DNA from: an uncultured Granulosicoccaceae bacterium | GTDB lineage: Bacteria; Pseudomonadota; Gammaproteobacteria; Granulosicoccales; Granulosicoccaceae | Assembly: GCA_938007995.1 (NCBI GenBank) | Contig: CALLLW010000036.1 | Coordinates: 1-64,000 of the forward strand | Reading direction: 5' to 3' | DNA length: 64,000 nt | In this document: in pieces, positions 1 through 7,003 of the stretch | Layout of the letters: each line of letters opens with the position of its first letter | How positions within the stretch are numbered: position 1 is the stretch's first letter | Program-made: the position numbers and the translations under genes | Notes under the pieces: generated by a model | Database searches by the model: none | Seen by the model: only the letters and a program-made list of their open reading frames with translations | Told to the model about the DNA's origin: nothing

Positions 1-83
1 CACTACCCAATGCCCAATAGGATCCCATCCTACTGGTACAATTTCTAAGCGCTCTTTGTGCTTGTTCCGGAATATCATTTAAA
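1..83. other. Partial integron cassette at left edge
   Basis: This is the attC-distal start of a ninth cassette in the array; it continues beyond the left edge. I see no ORF with a convincing start in these 83 bases. Its boundary with the next cassette is the core site at 84-90. Confidence 0.5.
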
Positions 84-200
84 ATCTAACGCCCAGCTCA
101 ATCGCAATTCACGCGATGGCTAAATTGCCATACAATGTGAGGAACGAACATGGCAATTTTGACAGCGCGTGAATTGTCGATTTGCAGCTGCTTGTTAGAT
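84..200 (-). repeat. attC recombination site (cassette 8/9 boundary)
   Basis: Core sites RYYYAAC-like (84-90) and GTTRRRY-like (194-200) bound an imperfect palindrome of about 117 bp. The inner arms (near aattcacgcg and gcgtgaattg) are complementary. The inner sequence belongs to the CAGCTCAATCGC/GCAGCTGCTTG subtype also seen at 4268-4385. Cassettes read on the minus strand. Confidence 0.88.
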
Positions 201-557
201 TAGATTTCTTTATGCTACGAACCACAACAACCTCTGCGCAATACCACACGGCGGGAACGGAGAATTTGCCGCCCCGCTTCGTACTCTACCACTACAGTTT
301 CAAGAAGCAACTGAGCGACGAAGCCCATACGCCTCCGCAATACCTATGACTCTCGAAGCCCCTAAGTAACGAAGCACATAATCTTAATTTCAACACCAAT
401 CACAACCGAGACCCGTCAACAACGAAGTATAGTTTTTTTCCATAACTCTCTTCGAAGCCACTCTATACCGATGGTGTGAATAGCTCCTGCAATTGCCAGG
501 GGAAAACGCAAACATGATTTTTAAATTTCCAACACGCTCATGTCCCTCGCCTTGCGA
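201..557. other. Integron cassette 8 without a convincing gene
   Basis: The stretch lies between attC 84-200 and attC 558-677. The only minus-strand ORF of any size begins inside the neighbouring attC and runs to 390, giving at most about 41 codons from an internal ATG near 512. No ribosome binding site or recognisable motif supports it. It may carry a promoter, a small RNA or a decayed gene; nothing in the sequence decides this. Confidence 0.5.
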
Positions 558-677
558 ATCTAACGCCGCCTTCAGGCGCAGTGCATGTGATGGCCGTTTG
601 TGTGCGAAAATAGCGAGGTACGAGCTGCACACAAACGGACAGCGCGTGCGCTGTCGCTCTGGAAGGCCTTGTTAACC
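558..677 (-). repeat. attC recombination site (cassette 7/8 boundary)
   Basis: A 120 bp palindromic site with cores atctaac (558-564) and gttaacc (671-677). It belongs to the subtype with GCCGCCTTCAGGCGCAG and CTCTGGAAGGCCTTG arms, shared almost base for base with the sites at 1376, 2824 and 3311. The core gttaacc complements ggttaac at 1376, as expected for the two ends of one cassette. Confidence 0.92.
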
Positions 678-681
678 CGAC

Positions 682-1350
682 TTACGCAGAGCATATAAGA
701 CACTTACAGTCTTCGTAAAAATGCACCCTAATATAAACCTTATTTTCGTTTTTTATAATCTGGTAAGCGAATGCCTCTGGGTGCGCACCCTTTAGCTCAA
801 CCCCTTCAAATATTGTATCTGCGTTAGATATAAAGTCCTGCAAGTGGGCATTCACAGCTGCTGCGTCAACTGAGCTTGGATTAGCCTGTAAGAACTCGGG
901 AAGAACAAAAAGCCCTTCCATATATTTCTCTCCATATTCATGGAAATACAAAGCACGCCCCATACAATCAAGGACATGATCAAGCCGATCACGCTCAACC
1001 TGCAAACCACCTGATGCGGAAACAGCACCGTCAGGCCCACCGAGAAAAACTTTTTTAAATGTTCTTAATATTCGATTTTTCAACCTCGGACTATAGCTAA
1101 TCGAACGAACCGCAGCACCTCTAAAGTTATCTTTTCCTGTATTGTTTGTTCGAATATTAGTTGTGAGTATCATCCGAAGATACTCATCATCTTTAGATTT
1201 CCTCGTATTATGTATGTCGCAAGAGCGCACAAGAATTGGATCTTTCCGCAGATCCAACCCATCCGGGTGATCCTCTTTTTTCGGAAATATATTCTTTGGC
1301 GGCACATGCTCATTACTTGTATCCGGCCGCTCGCACATATAACAACTCAT
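682..1350 (-). CDS. HNH-endonuclease-like protein (integron cassette 7)
   Basis: A 222 aa protein filling one cassette; it starts 26 bp inside the cassette edge and stops 4 bp before the attC, a typical cassette layout. The N-terminus has a treble-clef/HNH-like pattern: CYMCERPD (CxxC) at residues 3-6, NEHVPPKNIFP at about 13-23 supplying the EH pair, and then SCDIHNTRKSKDDEYL at about 43-58 with a second Cys, HN and KSKDDEYL. Two more cysteines occur at the extreme C-terminus (CKCLIC). This order of Cys pair, EHVPP, then C..HN..K..DD matches HNH-family nucleases found in restriction and phage-defence contexts. The middle and C-terminal parts are unrecognised. The nuclease role is inferred from the motif; substrate and partner are unknown. 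Confidence 0.65.
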   Translation of the reverse strand: MSCYMCERPDTSNEHVPPKNIFPKKEDHPDGLDLRKDPILVRSCDIHNTRKSKDDEYLRMILTTNIRTNNTGKDNFRGAAVRSISYSPRLKNRILRTFKKVFLGGPDGAVSASGGLQVERDRLDHVLDCMGRALYFHEYGEKYMEGLFVLPEFLQANPSSVDAAAVNAHLQDFISNADTIFEGVELKGAHPEAFAYQIIKNENKVYIRVHFYEDCKCLICSA

Positions 1351-1375
1351 ATTTAACGGTGCCTCTTACTATTTG

Positions 1376-1495
1376 GGTTAACGCCGCCTTCAGGCGCAGT
1401 GCATGTGATGGCTGTTTGCATGATAAAATGTGAGGTACGAACATTCATGCAAACGGACAGCGCGTGCGCTGTCGCTCTGGAAGGCCTTGTTAGAT
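1376..1495 (-). repeat. attC recombination site (cassette 6/7 boundary)
   Basis: Core ggttaac at 1376-1382 (second position deviates from RYYYAAC) and gttagat at 1489-1495. The interior is nearly identical to the sites at 558, 2824 and 3311, but the apical arms differ (tgtttgcatgataaaatgtgagg). Confidence 0.92.
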
Positions 1496-1858
1496 TTTCT
1501 GTAATGATGATGAAATTATTACCTCGATACCAAAGCCTACAAAAATCTATACTACGATGGCTCTGCTACGCAATATGGCCGATAAATTGAAGCTGACAAT
1601 ACCTGATATAAGTAGCTTACTGGCTAAGTAATTCGTGGGCAATAGCCGCCAACGAAAAACGAAACAACAACCGCCCAAGATCATGCTAGTTTAAATGCAA
1701 CCGATTTACTCGGGGCGGCGAACTTGCTTTACCGGATTCAAACGAAATACCACCTTCTTACTTAACCACAAACAACCTGGGCAACTGTTCTTTAAATAGA
1801 TATCCAATGCAAACCGCCCTATTTTTTTGGTTTTGTTTTTTACGATGGTACCTTTGAA
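1496..1858. other. Integron cassette 6, related to cassette 4, no conserved ORF
   Basis: This cassette body aligns nearly end to end with 2944-3310: shared blocks include the ends near ctgtaatg and ttactacgatggctctg, the central ccgcccaagatcatgct, ccaccttcttactt, and the edge cctttgaaatctaac. The minus-strand ORF 1706-1930 begins inside the attC and ends by frameshift relative to its relative, so no reading frame is kept over the full length. Only a short minus-strand stretch beginning MILGG..FV is shared. It could be a decayed gene, a small peptide or an RNA. Confidence 0.5.
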
Positions 1859-1976
1859 ATCTAACGCCGCAGTTAGCCGTAATTTATGGGGTGTTTTTAT
1901 TGTGGTAAAATTGAGCGACAGCGATATCACAATAAAAACACCGCGTAAATTGTCGGTCTACACTGCCTTGTTAGGC
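1859..1976 (-). repeat. attC recombination site (cassette 5/6 boundary)
   Basis: Cores atctaac (1859-1865) and gttaggc (1970-1976). The arms ggggtgtttttattgtg and cacaataaaaacaccgc are complementary around a short apex. gttaggc complements gcctaac at 2824-2830, pairing the two ends of cassette 5. Confidence 0.9.
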
Positions 1977-1995
1977 TAATTCCAAGTACCAACAT

Positions 1996-2823
1996 ATGTC
2001 GAATCTTGTATTATTCCATTATATTCATTTTATAAATTGTCTACCACCAGCTGATGTTGGCGGCGCCAAAAGAATATACGAAACTGTTACCAACATAGAC
2101 GGATTCTTGGGCCCTTTGAAAACTAATTACGAGGAGACAAGAACACCTGAAAGCTTCCTGGATACATTGAAGAATATAGAAACAAATATTCGGCCTGACT
2201 CAATCCCTTTGATTCATATTGATGCACATGCAAATAAACACCAAGGGATTAACTTTTCAGACGGGATTTTTCTATCTTGGGACGGTGTAGTAGAAGCATT
2301 AGCTCGAATTAACGCGAAAATCTCTAATAGGCTGTTTCTTGTTTTTTGCGCTTGTTCAGCTTTTTATATCAATTCAAGACTACACCCCAACAGTAAAGCC
2401 CCATTCAGTTTTTGTGTATCTCCGTATTCAGAAATTACCCTAGCTCAACTGGAAGACATCATTCCAAATTTTTACCACGCACTCGTTGGCAATAATAGTA
2501 TCACCAATGCAGTTGCCGCATGCAACGGGATGCTACACCCAATTAGCAGTGACATATTTCTAAAAGATATCATGGTCAGAATGATGATGACCACAATGGG
2601 AAAAGAAGGAAGAATACGGCGAGAATACTTACTCAGCGAAATAATTAGCCAGAGCCGAGAGCCAGTTGATAAAAGACATGCGCGTGCACACATAAAAGCC
2701 AAATTGAAACTTTCTAATTCTGATGTACAGTCGTTTAGCAGAACTTACTTATGCGGTAGATTCGCACCGTTTACTGCTGAAGAAGTCATCAAAGAAGCTA
2801 GGCAGAGGACTAATTCTTCTTGA
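1996..2823 (+). CDS. Caspase/CHAT-like protein, antisense cassette 5
   Basis: A 275 aa protein on the plus strand, opposite to the other cassette ORFs. Its ATG lies 20 bp from the attC at 1859-1976 and its TGA (2821-2823) abuts the core site at 2824, so it fills the cassette but cannot be read from the common cassette promoter. Residues about 70-120 show PLIHIDAHA, a gap of about 35, then RLFLVFCACSAFYI: a His-containing strand followed by a Cys-ended hydrophobic strand, the order of the His-Cys dyad in caspase-fold (CHAT/C14) peptidases. Further on, FCVSPYSEI and NFYHALVGNNSITNAV resemble the strand and helix that follow the catalytic Cys in CHAT domains. The fold call is inference from motif order; the C-terminal 100 residues are unrecognised. 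It needs its own promoter, probably near 1950-1990. Confidence 0.5.
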   Translation: MSNLVLFHYIHFINCLPPADVGGAKRIYETVTNIDGFLGPLKTNYEETRTPESFLDTLKNIETNIRPDSIPLIHIDAHANKHQGINFSDGIFLSWDGVVEALARINAKISNRLFLVFCACSAFYINSRLHPNSKAPFSFCVSPYSEITLAQLEDIIPNFYHALVGNNSITNAVAACNGMLHPISSDIFLKDIMVRMMMTTMGKEGRIRREYLLSEIISQSREPVDKRHARAHIKAKLKLSNSDVQSFSRTYLCGRFAPFTAEEVIKEARQRTNSS

Positions 2824-2943
2824 GCCTAACGCCACCTTCAGACGCAGTGCATGTGATGGCCGTTTGTGTGCGAATATAGCGAGGCACGAGCTGCACACAA
2901 ACGGACAGCGCGTGCGCTGTCGTTCTGGAAGGTCTTGTTAGAT
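2824..2943 (-). repeat. attC recombination site (cassette 4/5 boundary)
   Basis: Cores gcctaac (2824-2830) and gttagat (2937-2943). It is almost identical to the sites at 558 and 3311, with a few substitutions (gccaccttcagacg). Confidence 0.93.
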
Positions 2944-3310
2944 TTGCTGTAATGGTGATGCACTTCTTACCCCGATAACCAAGTCTGCGACAATCTTTAC
3001 TACGATGGCTCTGCAACGCAACATGGCAAATAGTTTGATGCAGACAGAACCTTATATAGCCAGCTTACTGCTTGATTGTTTGCGGGCAATACCCGCCAAT
3101 AAGAAACGAAACCGTAACCGCCCAAGATCATGCTGGTGTAAAAGCCAACAATTACCTCTGAGCGGCGAACTTGCTTTACCAGCCTCAAACGAAATTCCAC
3201 CTTCTTACTTGAGAATTTTCTCATGGGCAATGGCCCTTATAAAAATCACCAACACATACTGCCCATGACATTACGTTTCTCGTTTTGCTTTTAACGATGT
3301 AACCTTTGAA
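2944..3310. other. Integron cassette 4, related to cassette 6, no conserved ORF
   Basis: Homologous along most of its length to 1496-1858. A minus-strand ORF at 3000-3230 (76 codons) and a plus-strand ORF at 3005-3268 (87 codons) exist, but neither is kept in the related cassette; the minus-strand frame shifts by one base after the common KQVRR segment. The shared DNA includes the attI-proximal leader GTTAGATTTCAAAGGT and a central block, which may point to a conserved RNA or a gene in decay. Confidence 0.5.
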
Positions 3311-3430
3311 ATCTAACGCCGCCTTCAGGCGCAGTGCATGTGATGGCCGTTTGTGTGCGAAAATAGCGAGGCACGAGCTGCACACAAACGGACAGCGCGT
3401 GCGCTGTCGCTCTGGAAGGCCTTGTTAGCT
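3311..3430 (-). repeat. attC recombination site (cassette 3/4 boundary)
   Basis: Cores atctaac (3311-3317) and gttagct (3424-3430). This is the clearest member of the GCCGCCTTCAGGCGC subtype. gttagct complements agctaac at 4268-4274, defining cassette 3. Confidence 0.93.
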
Positions 3431-3433
3431 TCT

Positions 3434-4258
3434 TCATGCGTCATTTGCTTGCTCGATCCATTTTTCAATACAGTTATTCTTAAGAGCTCGTTTAAGAAAT
3501 TGCTTTTCGTGCATGTCTAGTGATTGCCCCAATTTCCAGCGATAAGCCAGGAATTCTTGCAGGATGGAAGCAGAATACATAACAAGAACTTCTATAGCAA
3601 AAAATGCAACATGATCTCGACCTAATGGGGCTTTACTTCCAAAATTACCCGCAGCACCAAGTGGCGAACTATGAATATGATTAGATAGTAGCTTGTACAA
3701 AGCAGACTCATGATCTGCGCTAATAAATTTTGGAGCTGGCTTATTTCCACGCCAATAATATGCTTTCCTGCCAGAAAGTAGCATTTTTTGTTCTTTAGGC
3801 TTCAGCTGTTGAAAATACTTGTCTGAGGTTAGCTGCCGCCGATTACCCCGTAAGGATCTTTCGTTCCAATCTGAAAAGAAGTTTAAGTCATCGAAACCGA
3901 GACGATTTAAGACAACAGAATATTCTTTTGAATAGTGGTACTGATAGAGAGCCATCCTAAAGCTCTTTTCCTCCGCACTTAAACCACGCTGCGTGAAATA
4001 GATAATTGCTTCGCGGGATTCAATGACAACACGGGCTATTGCTGCCAAAGCGGATACATCTACTGTTCGATAGCTCTTATCGGGTAAGAGCCGTACTACT
4101 GATTTTAAATGCACAGCAAATTTCAGAAATAATTCAGTTACAAAGTATGCCCCCCATGTAGTTGGCGGATACTCACCATGAGCCGACTGCACTTTACTGG
4201 CCAGCGCTGATATCTCACGAAGCTCAGATGCTCGATATTCTACTTCAGGTAATTTCAT
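3434..4258 (-). CDS. Uncharacterised protein, possibly DUF5677-like (cassette 3)
   Basis: A 274 aa helical protein that fills its cassette. Start ATG is 10 bp from the cassette edge and the stop is 3 bp from the attC. Residues about 60-90 (SALAAIARVVIESREAIIYF) and about 190-200 (LLSNHIHSSPLG) resemble the R....Y and S..H segments of the DUF5677 group of HEPN-like helical proteins; this comparison is from memory and weak. No signal peptide, membrane segment or catalytic motif stands out. Function unknown. Confidence 0.65.
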   Translation of the reverse strand: MKLPEVEYRASELREISALASKVQSAHGEYPPTTWGAYFVTELFLKFAVHLKSVVRLLPDKSYRTVDVSALAAIARVVIESREAIIYFTQRGLSAEEKSFRMALYQYHYSKEYSVVLNRLGFDDLNFFSDWNERSLRGNRRQLTSDKYFQQLKPKEQKMLLSGRKAYYWRGNKPAPKFISADHESALYKLLSNHIHSSPLGAAGNFGSKAPLGRDHVAFFAIEVLVMYSASILQEFLAYRWKLGQSLDMHEKQFLKRALKNNCIEKWIEQANDA

Positions 4259-4267
4259 GCATTTTTA

Positions 4268-4385
4268 AGCTAACACCCAGCTCAATCGCAATTTATGCGG
4301 TGGCAAAATTGCGGTATAGTTGAGCGACAGCGAGACCGCAATTTTGACACCGCGTAAATTGTCGATTTGCAGCTGCTTGTTAGCA
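4268..4385 (-). repeat. attC recombination site (cassette 2/3 boundary)
   Basis: Cores agctaac (4268-4274) and gttagca (4379-4385), 118 bp. The outer arms match the site at 84-200 (cagctcaatcgcaatt and aattgtcgatttgcagctg), with a different apex (gcggtgg and ccgcg). Confidence 0.92.
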
Positions 4386-4404
4386 TATTTCTCTCAAATT
4401 ACAC

Positions 4405-4803
4405 TCAGATATTTGCATACGGATTGACTTTGCCGATGACGCTATACTGCCTTGCATAACGCTCCTCCGCTTTTTTGATGCCGGATTTTGTATAACGCAG
4501 AGTTCGTCCTTTATATTTTACAAAATCATTCGATTTACCGAGATTCAAATCATGAGCATGAAAGCTCAAAATCTTGTTAATACGATCTGCCTTGCTCAAG
4601 TTGCAATGAATAACCGCCTCCAAGTATGGGACTTGACCTGCCCTCCAACGTTTCAGATTTACGTCAGATAGCTGGCCCATTTTTGTAAGTACATCTGCAA
4701 CCCGAACGACTCTTGATTCTTGCAGTATCTCACCGACCACACGGACCATCTTCGGGTAATATTTGTCTTCCTTGTAGTTCTGCAATGTAACTCGATAGTT
4801 CAT
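4405..4803 (-). CDS. Uncharacterised protein (cassette 2)
   Basis: A 132 aa basic protein. The ATG is 12 bp from the cassette edge and the stop is 19 bp before the attC. The N-terminal half contains VLTKMGQLSDVNLKRWRAGQVPYLEAVI, helix-turn-like in character, and the C-terminal half is Lys/Arg/Tyr-rich (RTLRYTKSGIKKAEERYARQY). I do not recognise the family. The placement and length make it a credible cassette gene; a nucleic-acid-binding role would be a guess from charge alone. Confidence 0.65.
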   Translation of the reverse strand: MNYRVTLQNYKEDKYYPKMVRVVGEILQESRVVRVADVLTKMGQLSDVNLKRWRAGQVPYLEAVIHCNLSKADRINKILSFHAHDLNLGKSNDFVKYKGRTLRYTKSGIKKAEERYARQYSVIGKVNPYANI

Positions 4804-4814
4804 ATTTTTTTAAA

Positions 4815-4930
4815 TGCTAACGCCTCATTCAGCGGCAATTTATAAGCTACCCGTTTTGCGATAAAATGGAGCGGAGCGACATTGCAAAACGGGTAGCTTG
4901 TAAATTGTCCGATGCAATGACTTGTTATGC
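4815..4930 (-). repeat. attC recombination site (cassette 1/2 boundary)
   Basis: Cores tgctaac (4815-4821) and gttatgc (4924-4930). The arms agctacccgttttgc and gcaaaacgggtagct are complementary. gttatgc complements gcataac at 5318-5324, which identifies the first-cassette junction with attI. Confidence 0.9.
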
Positions 4931-5293
4931 ACTTTTTCTGTAGGCGCGACTTGATATTTGAATAGAATTCTTACTAGGGTCTTTTGCATTTGAATAAACA
5001 TACCCATCAGCTTTGTGTATGGCACCGAATTTCAAACCATTTTTAGCACACTTATTCCTGAAGGATTCTACATCTTTTATATCAAAAACTAACTTCACGC
5101 ACGCCTGCCCCTCTCTAATTCCTTTCCCTGCCTGATGTATCATAAGAGATGCTCCACCTGAGGACGGTGTTAACTCTATGATTCTATCTCCTTCTTCAAT
5201 GTGAGATTTGAACCCGAAGTGCTGCTCGTAAAAAGCAATAGTCTTCTCTACATTCTTTGCGTATAGAACTATCTTATTAAGAGAAGGTTTCAT
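4925..5293 (-). CDS. VOC (glyoxalase/bleomycin-resistance) family protein (cassette 1)
   Basis: A 122 aa protein in the cassette next to attI, the position best served by the cassette promoter. It shows one beta-alpha-beta-beta-beta module pair: IVLYAKNVEKTIAFYEQHFGF at residues 8-28 is the classic start of a VOC domain, and VFDIKDVESFRNKCAKNGLK begins the second half, ending in DPSKNSIQI. Such small proteins act as dimers on small electrophiles or antibiotics, but the metal ligands cannot be assigned confidently. The stop codon lies inside the attC core, as is common for cassette genes. Confidence 0.8.
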   Translation of the reverse strand: MKPSLNKIVLYAKNVEKTIAFYEQHFGFKSHIEEGDRIIELTPSSGGASLMIHQAGKGIREGQACVKLVFDIKDVESFRNKCAKNGLKFGAIHKADGYVYSNAKDPSKNSIQISSRAYRKSA

Positions 5294-5317
5294 ATATGTA
5301 CCTCTGCAGTTCTTTTG

Positions 5318-5390
5318 GCATAACAGTAAATTATAACGCAGCTTGACGATATGCTTTAGCCCGTCGTAATACTAATGGTATTATATTCTG
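5318..5390 (-). other. attI site of the integron
   Basis: The junction core is gcataac at 5318-5324 (GTTATGC on the cassette strand), which is the exact complement of the R'' core of the first cassette at 4924-4930. The 5325-5390 flank on the integrase side is therefore attI. It contains the inverted repeat TAATAC-TAATG-GTATTA (5367-5383). Extent on the integrase side is estimated from known attI sizes. Confidence 0.7.
5343..5385. promoter_or_regulatory. Candidate promoters in attI
   Basis: On the plus strand TTGACG (5343-5348) and TAATAC (5367-5372) are 18 bp apart, a good sigma-70 match reading toward the integrase. On the minus strand TATAAT (5380-5385) could be the -10 of the cassette promoter, but I see no good -35 for it. 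The two elements overlap the inverted repeat at 5367-5383. Confidence 0.35.
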
Positions 5391-5465
5391 AGTAATTTTA
5401 ACCGATTTAAAAATACACTGACCAAATTCGATTAGACAAACACTTGTTTCTCTGTTAAAACTACA

Positions 5466-5485
5466 TACTGTTGTTATGTACAGTA
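5466..5485. promoter_or_regulatory. LexA (SOS) box before the integrase gene
   Basis: TACTGTTGTTATGTACAGTA fits the CTG-N10-CAG LexA consensus with extended TACTG/CAGTA ends. A -35-like TTGTTT (5444-5449) and -10-like TACTGT (5466-5471) place the box over the promoter, so LexA would block integrase transcription until DNA damage, as known for many integron integrases. Confidence 0.8.
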
Positions 5486-6904
5486 GTGTATTTTGTGACG
5501 ATTTCATACGGCAATGACAAACGACGCTTTGCTGATTTTGGGGCAACGCCTCATTCTAGCAAGCCGAGCGGGTGGCATAAATATAGAAAGGCGCTGATCG
5601 CAGCTGGCGTTCGCGATCACCATCACCGGTGGTATGTGCTACACGTGAAGAAATTCCTGTCCAATTTCGCTGGGAAACGGCTCAGCGAGCTTAACGCCGA
5701 TGAAGTTACAAAGCACTTCAAAACACTGGATTCCTTGCAGTTCAAGTCCGACTGGCGGCACCAGCAGTATATTGACGCTGTGCATATTCTGATCAGTGAT
5801 GCCGCAGATCTCACCTGGGAAAATGAGGTCGACTGGGACGACCTGAAACTTGCTGCCAACAGCCTACCGGTTGATCACACCACCATCGCTCGTGAGACTG
5901 ATGGTGTCAATCCAGTGGAACCTCAGTTCAAAGACTCCTTGCCTGAAACTCATCGGGAATCCCTACTACAGCTATCTAACACTTTACGGCTTAAAGACTA
6001 CGCAATCAGAACTGAGCAAACTTACTGCCACTGGGTCCAGCGCTTTCTACTCAGAAATAGCAGGAGTTCACTGGAGTCCCTGACCCAGTCACACGTTCGC
6101 TCGTTTTTATCTGAACTTGTACTTCGCCGCAATGTAAGCAGAAGCACCCAAAGCATCGCACTTAGCTCACTTGCTTTTTACTTCAATGAAATACTCCGCA
6201 GACCTTTCTCGGATTTGGAACATCTTATCAGTCGTAGAGGCCCAAAACTTCCCGTTGTATTAACACCAGAGGAAATCACGAATCTATTTTCGGAGCTATC
6301 CGGTGTACACTTATTGATGTCAAAACTGATGTACGGCTCTGGCATGCGGATCATAGAGTGCGTCCGCCTTCGAGTGAAAGACATAGATTTCACGTATCAG
6401 ACCATATCCATCCTTAACTCTAAGGGAGGCAAAAGCCGCCGCGTTCCACTGCCCAAAAAGTGCTTATCACTACTACAGGAACAGATAAACAATTCTCTTG
6501 AATTACACCAAAAAGATCTCGATCTCGGCTTCGGAGAAGTTTATCTTCCAGACGCGCTAGCCAGAAAATACCCTAACGCGAAAACTGAAAAGGCGTGGCA
6601 GTATATTTTTCCAGGCGGCAGGCTATCAGTGGATCCTCGCACCGGCATAACCCGACGCCACCATCAGCACGAAAGCTCGTTACAACGCGCAATTAAAAAG
6701 GCAGCTGCAGCCGCAGACATCAGAAAACAAGTCAGCAGCCACTGCCTTCGGCATTCATTCGCTACGCATTTACTCGAAGCAAACTACGACATCAGAACGG
6801 TTCAGGAGTTACTGGGCCATAGCGATGTGAGTACCACAATGATCTATACGCATGTGATGAATCGCCCTGGCATGGCACCGGTGGTGAGTCCGCTGGATGC
6901 CTGA
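5486..6904 (+). CDS. intI: Integron integrase, long form
   Basis: Tyrosine recombinase that catalyses attC x attI exchange. The open frame extends to a TTG at 5471 inside the LexA box, so GTG 5486 or GTG 5495 is the more likely start (472 or 469 aa). Counted from 5486: residues 1-140 form an extra N-terminal region (HHHRWYVLHVKKFL near 45-58) absent from ~330 aa class 1 type enzymes; about 150-240 is the SAM-like core-binding domain; 260-460 is the catalytic domain with Arg288 (GSGMR), His419 and Arg422 (HCLRH), His445 (GHSD) and Tyr454 (MIYTH). The integron-specific patch (GFGEVYLPDALARKYP) follows near 348-363. It is divergent from the cassettes, as expected. The frame looks intact, so the integron may be active. 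Confidence 0.93.
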   Translation: MYFVTISYGNDKRRFADFGATPHSSKPSGWHKYRKALIAAGVRDHHHRWYVLHVKKFLSNFAGKRLSELNADEVTKHFKTLDSLQFKSDWRHQQYIDAVHILISDAADLTWENEVDWDDLKLAANSLPVDHTTIARETDGVNPVEPQFKDSLPETHRESLLQLSNTLRLKDYAIRTEQTYCHWVQRFLLRNSRSSLESLTQSHVRSFLSELVLRRNVSRSTQSIALSSLAFYFNEILRRPFSDLEHLISRRGPKLPVVLTPEEITNLFSELSGVHLLMSKLMYGSGMRIIECVRLRVKDIDFTYQTISILNSKGGKSRRVPLPKKCLSLLQEQINNSLELHQKDLDLGFGEVYLPDALARKYPNAKTEKAWQYIFPGGRLSVDPRTGITRRHHQHESSLQRAIKKAAAAADIRKQVSSHCLRHSFATHLLEANYDIRTVQELLGHSDVSTTMIYTHVMNRPGMAPVVSPLDA

Positions 6905-6921
6905 TGCCTGATGCCTGATGC
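6896..6921. repeat. 7-bp tandem repeat over the intI stop codon
   Basis: GATGCCT occurs in 3.7 copies; the first copy supplies the Asp-Ala codons and the TGA (6902-6904). The reading is exact in the sequence. Confidence 0.9.
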
Positions 6922-7003
6922 TAAGGCCACGGAGTGCAGTCTTGATTCCGCAACATTATTTGCAGCCCAAAATTGCCGAGTGCTCTATTTGCACAGGCCG
7001 GCG

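Noticed and set aside
84-4930. Regularly spaced similar ~120 bp repeats, at first sight like a CRISPR array
   Set aside because: The repeats are too long, are palindromic with RYYYAAC/GTTRRRY ends, and are separated by gene-sized segments next to an integron integrase; they are attC sites.
5471-5485. TTG at 5471 as the integrase start
   Set aside because: It lies inside the LexA box and at the likely -10, so it would be at or before the transcription start.
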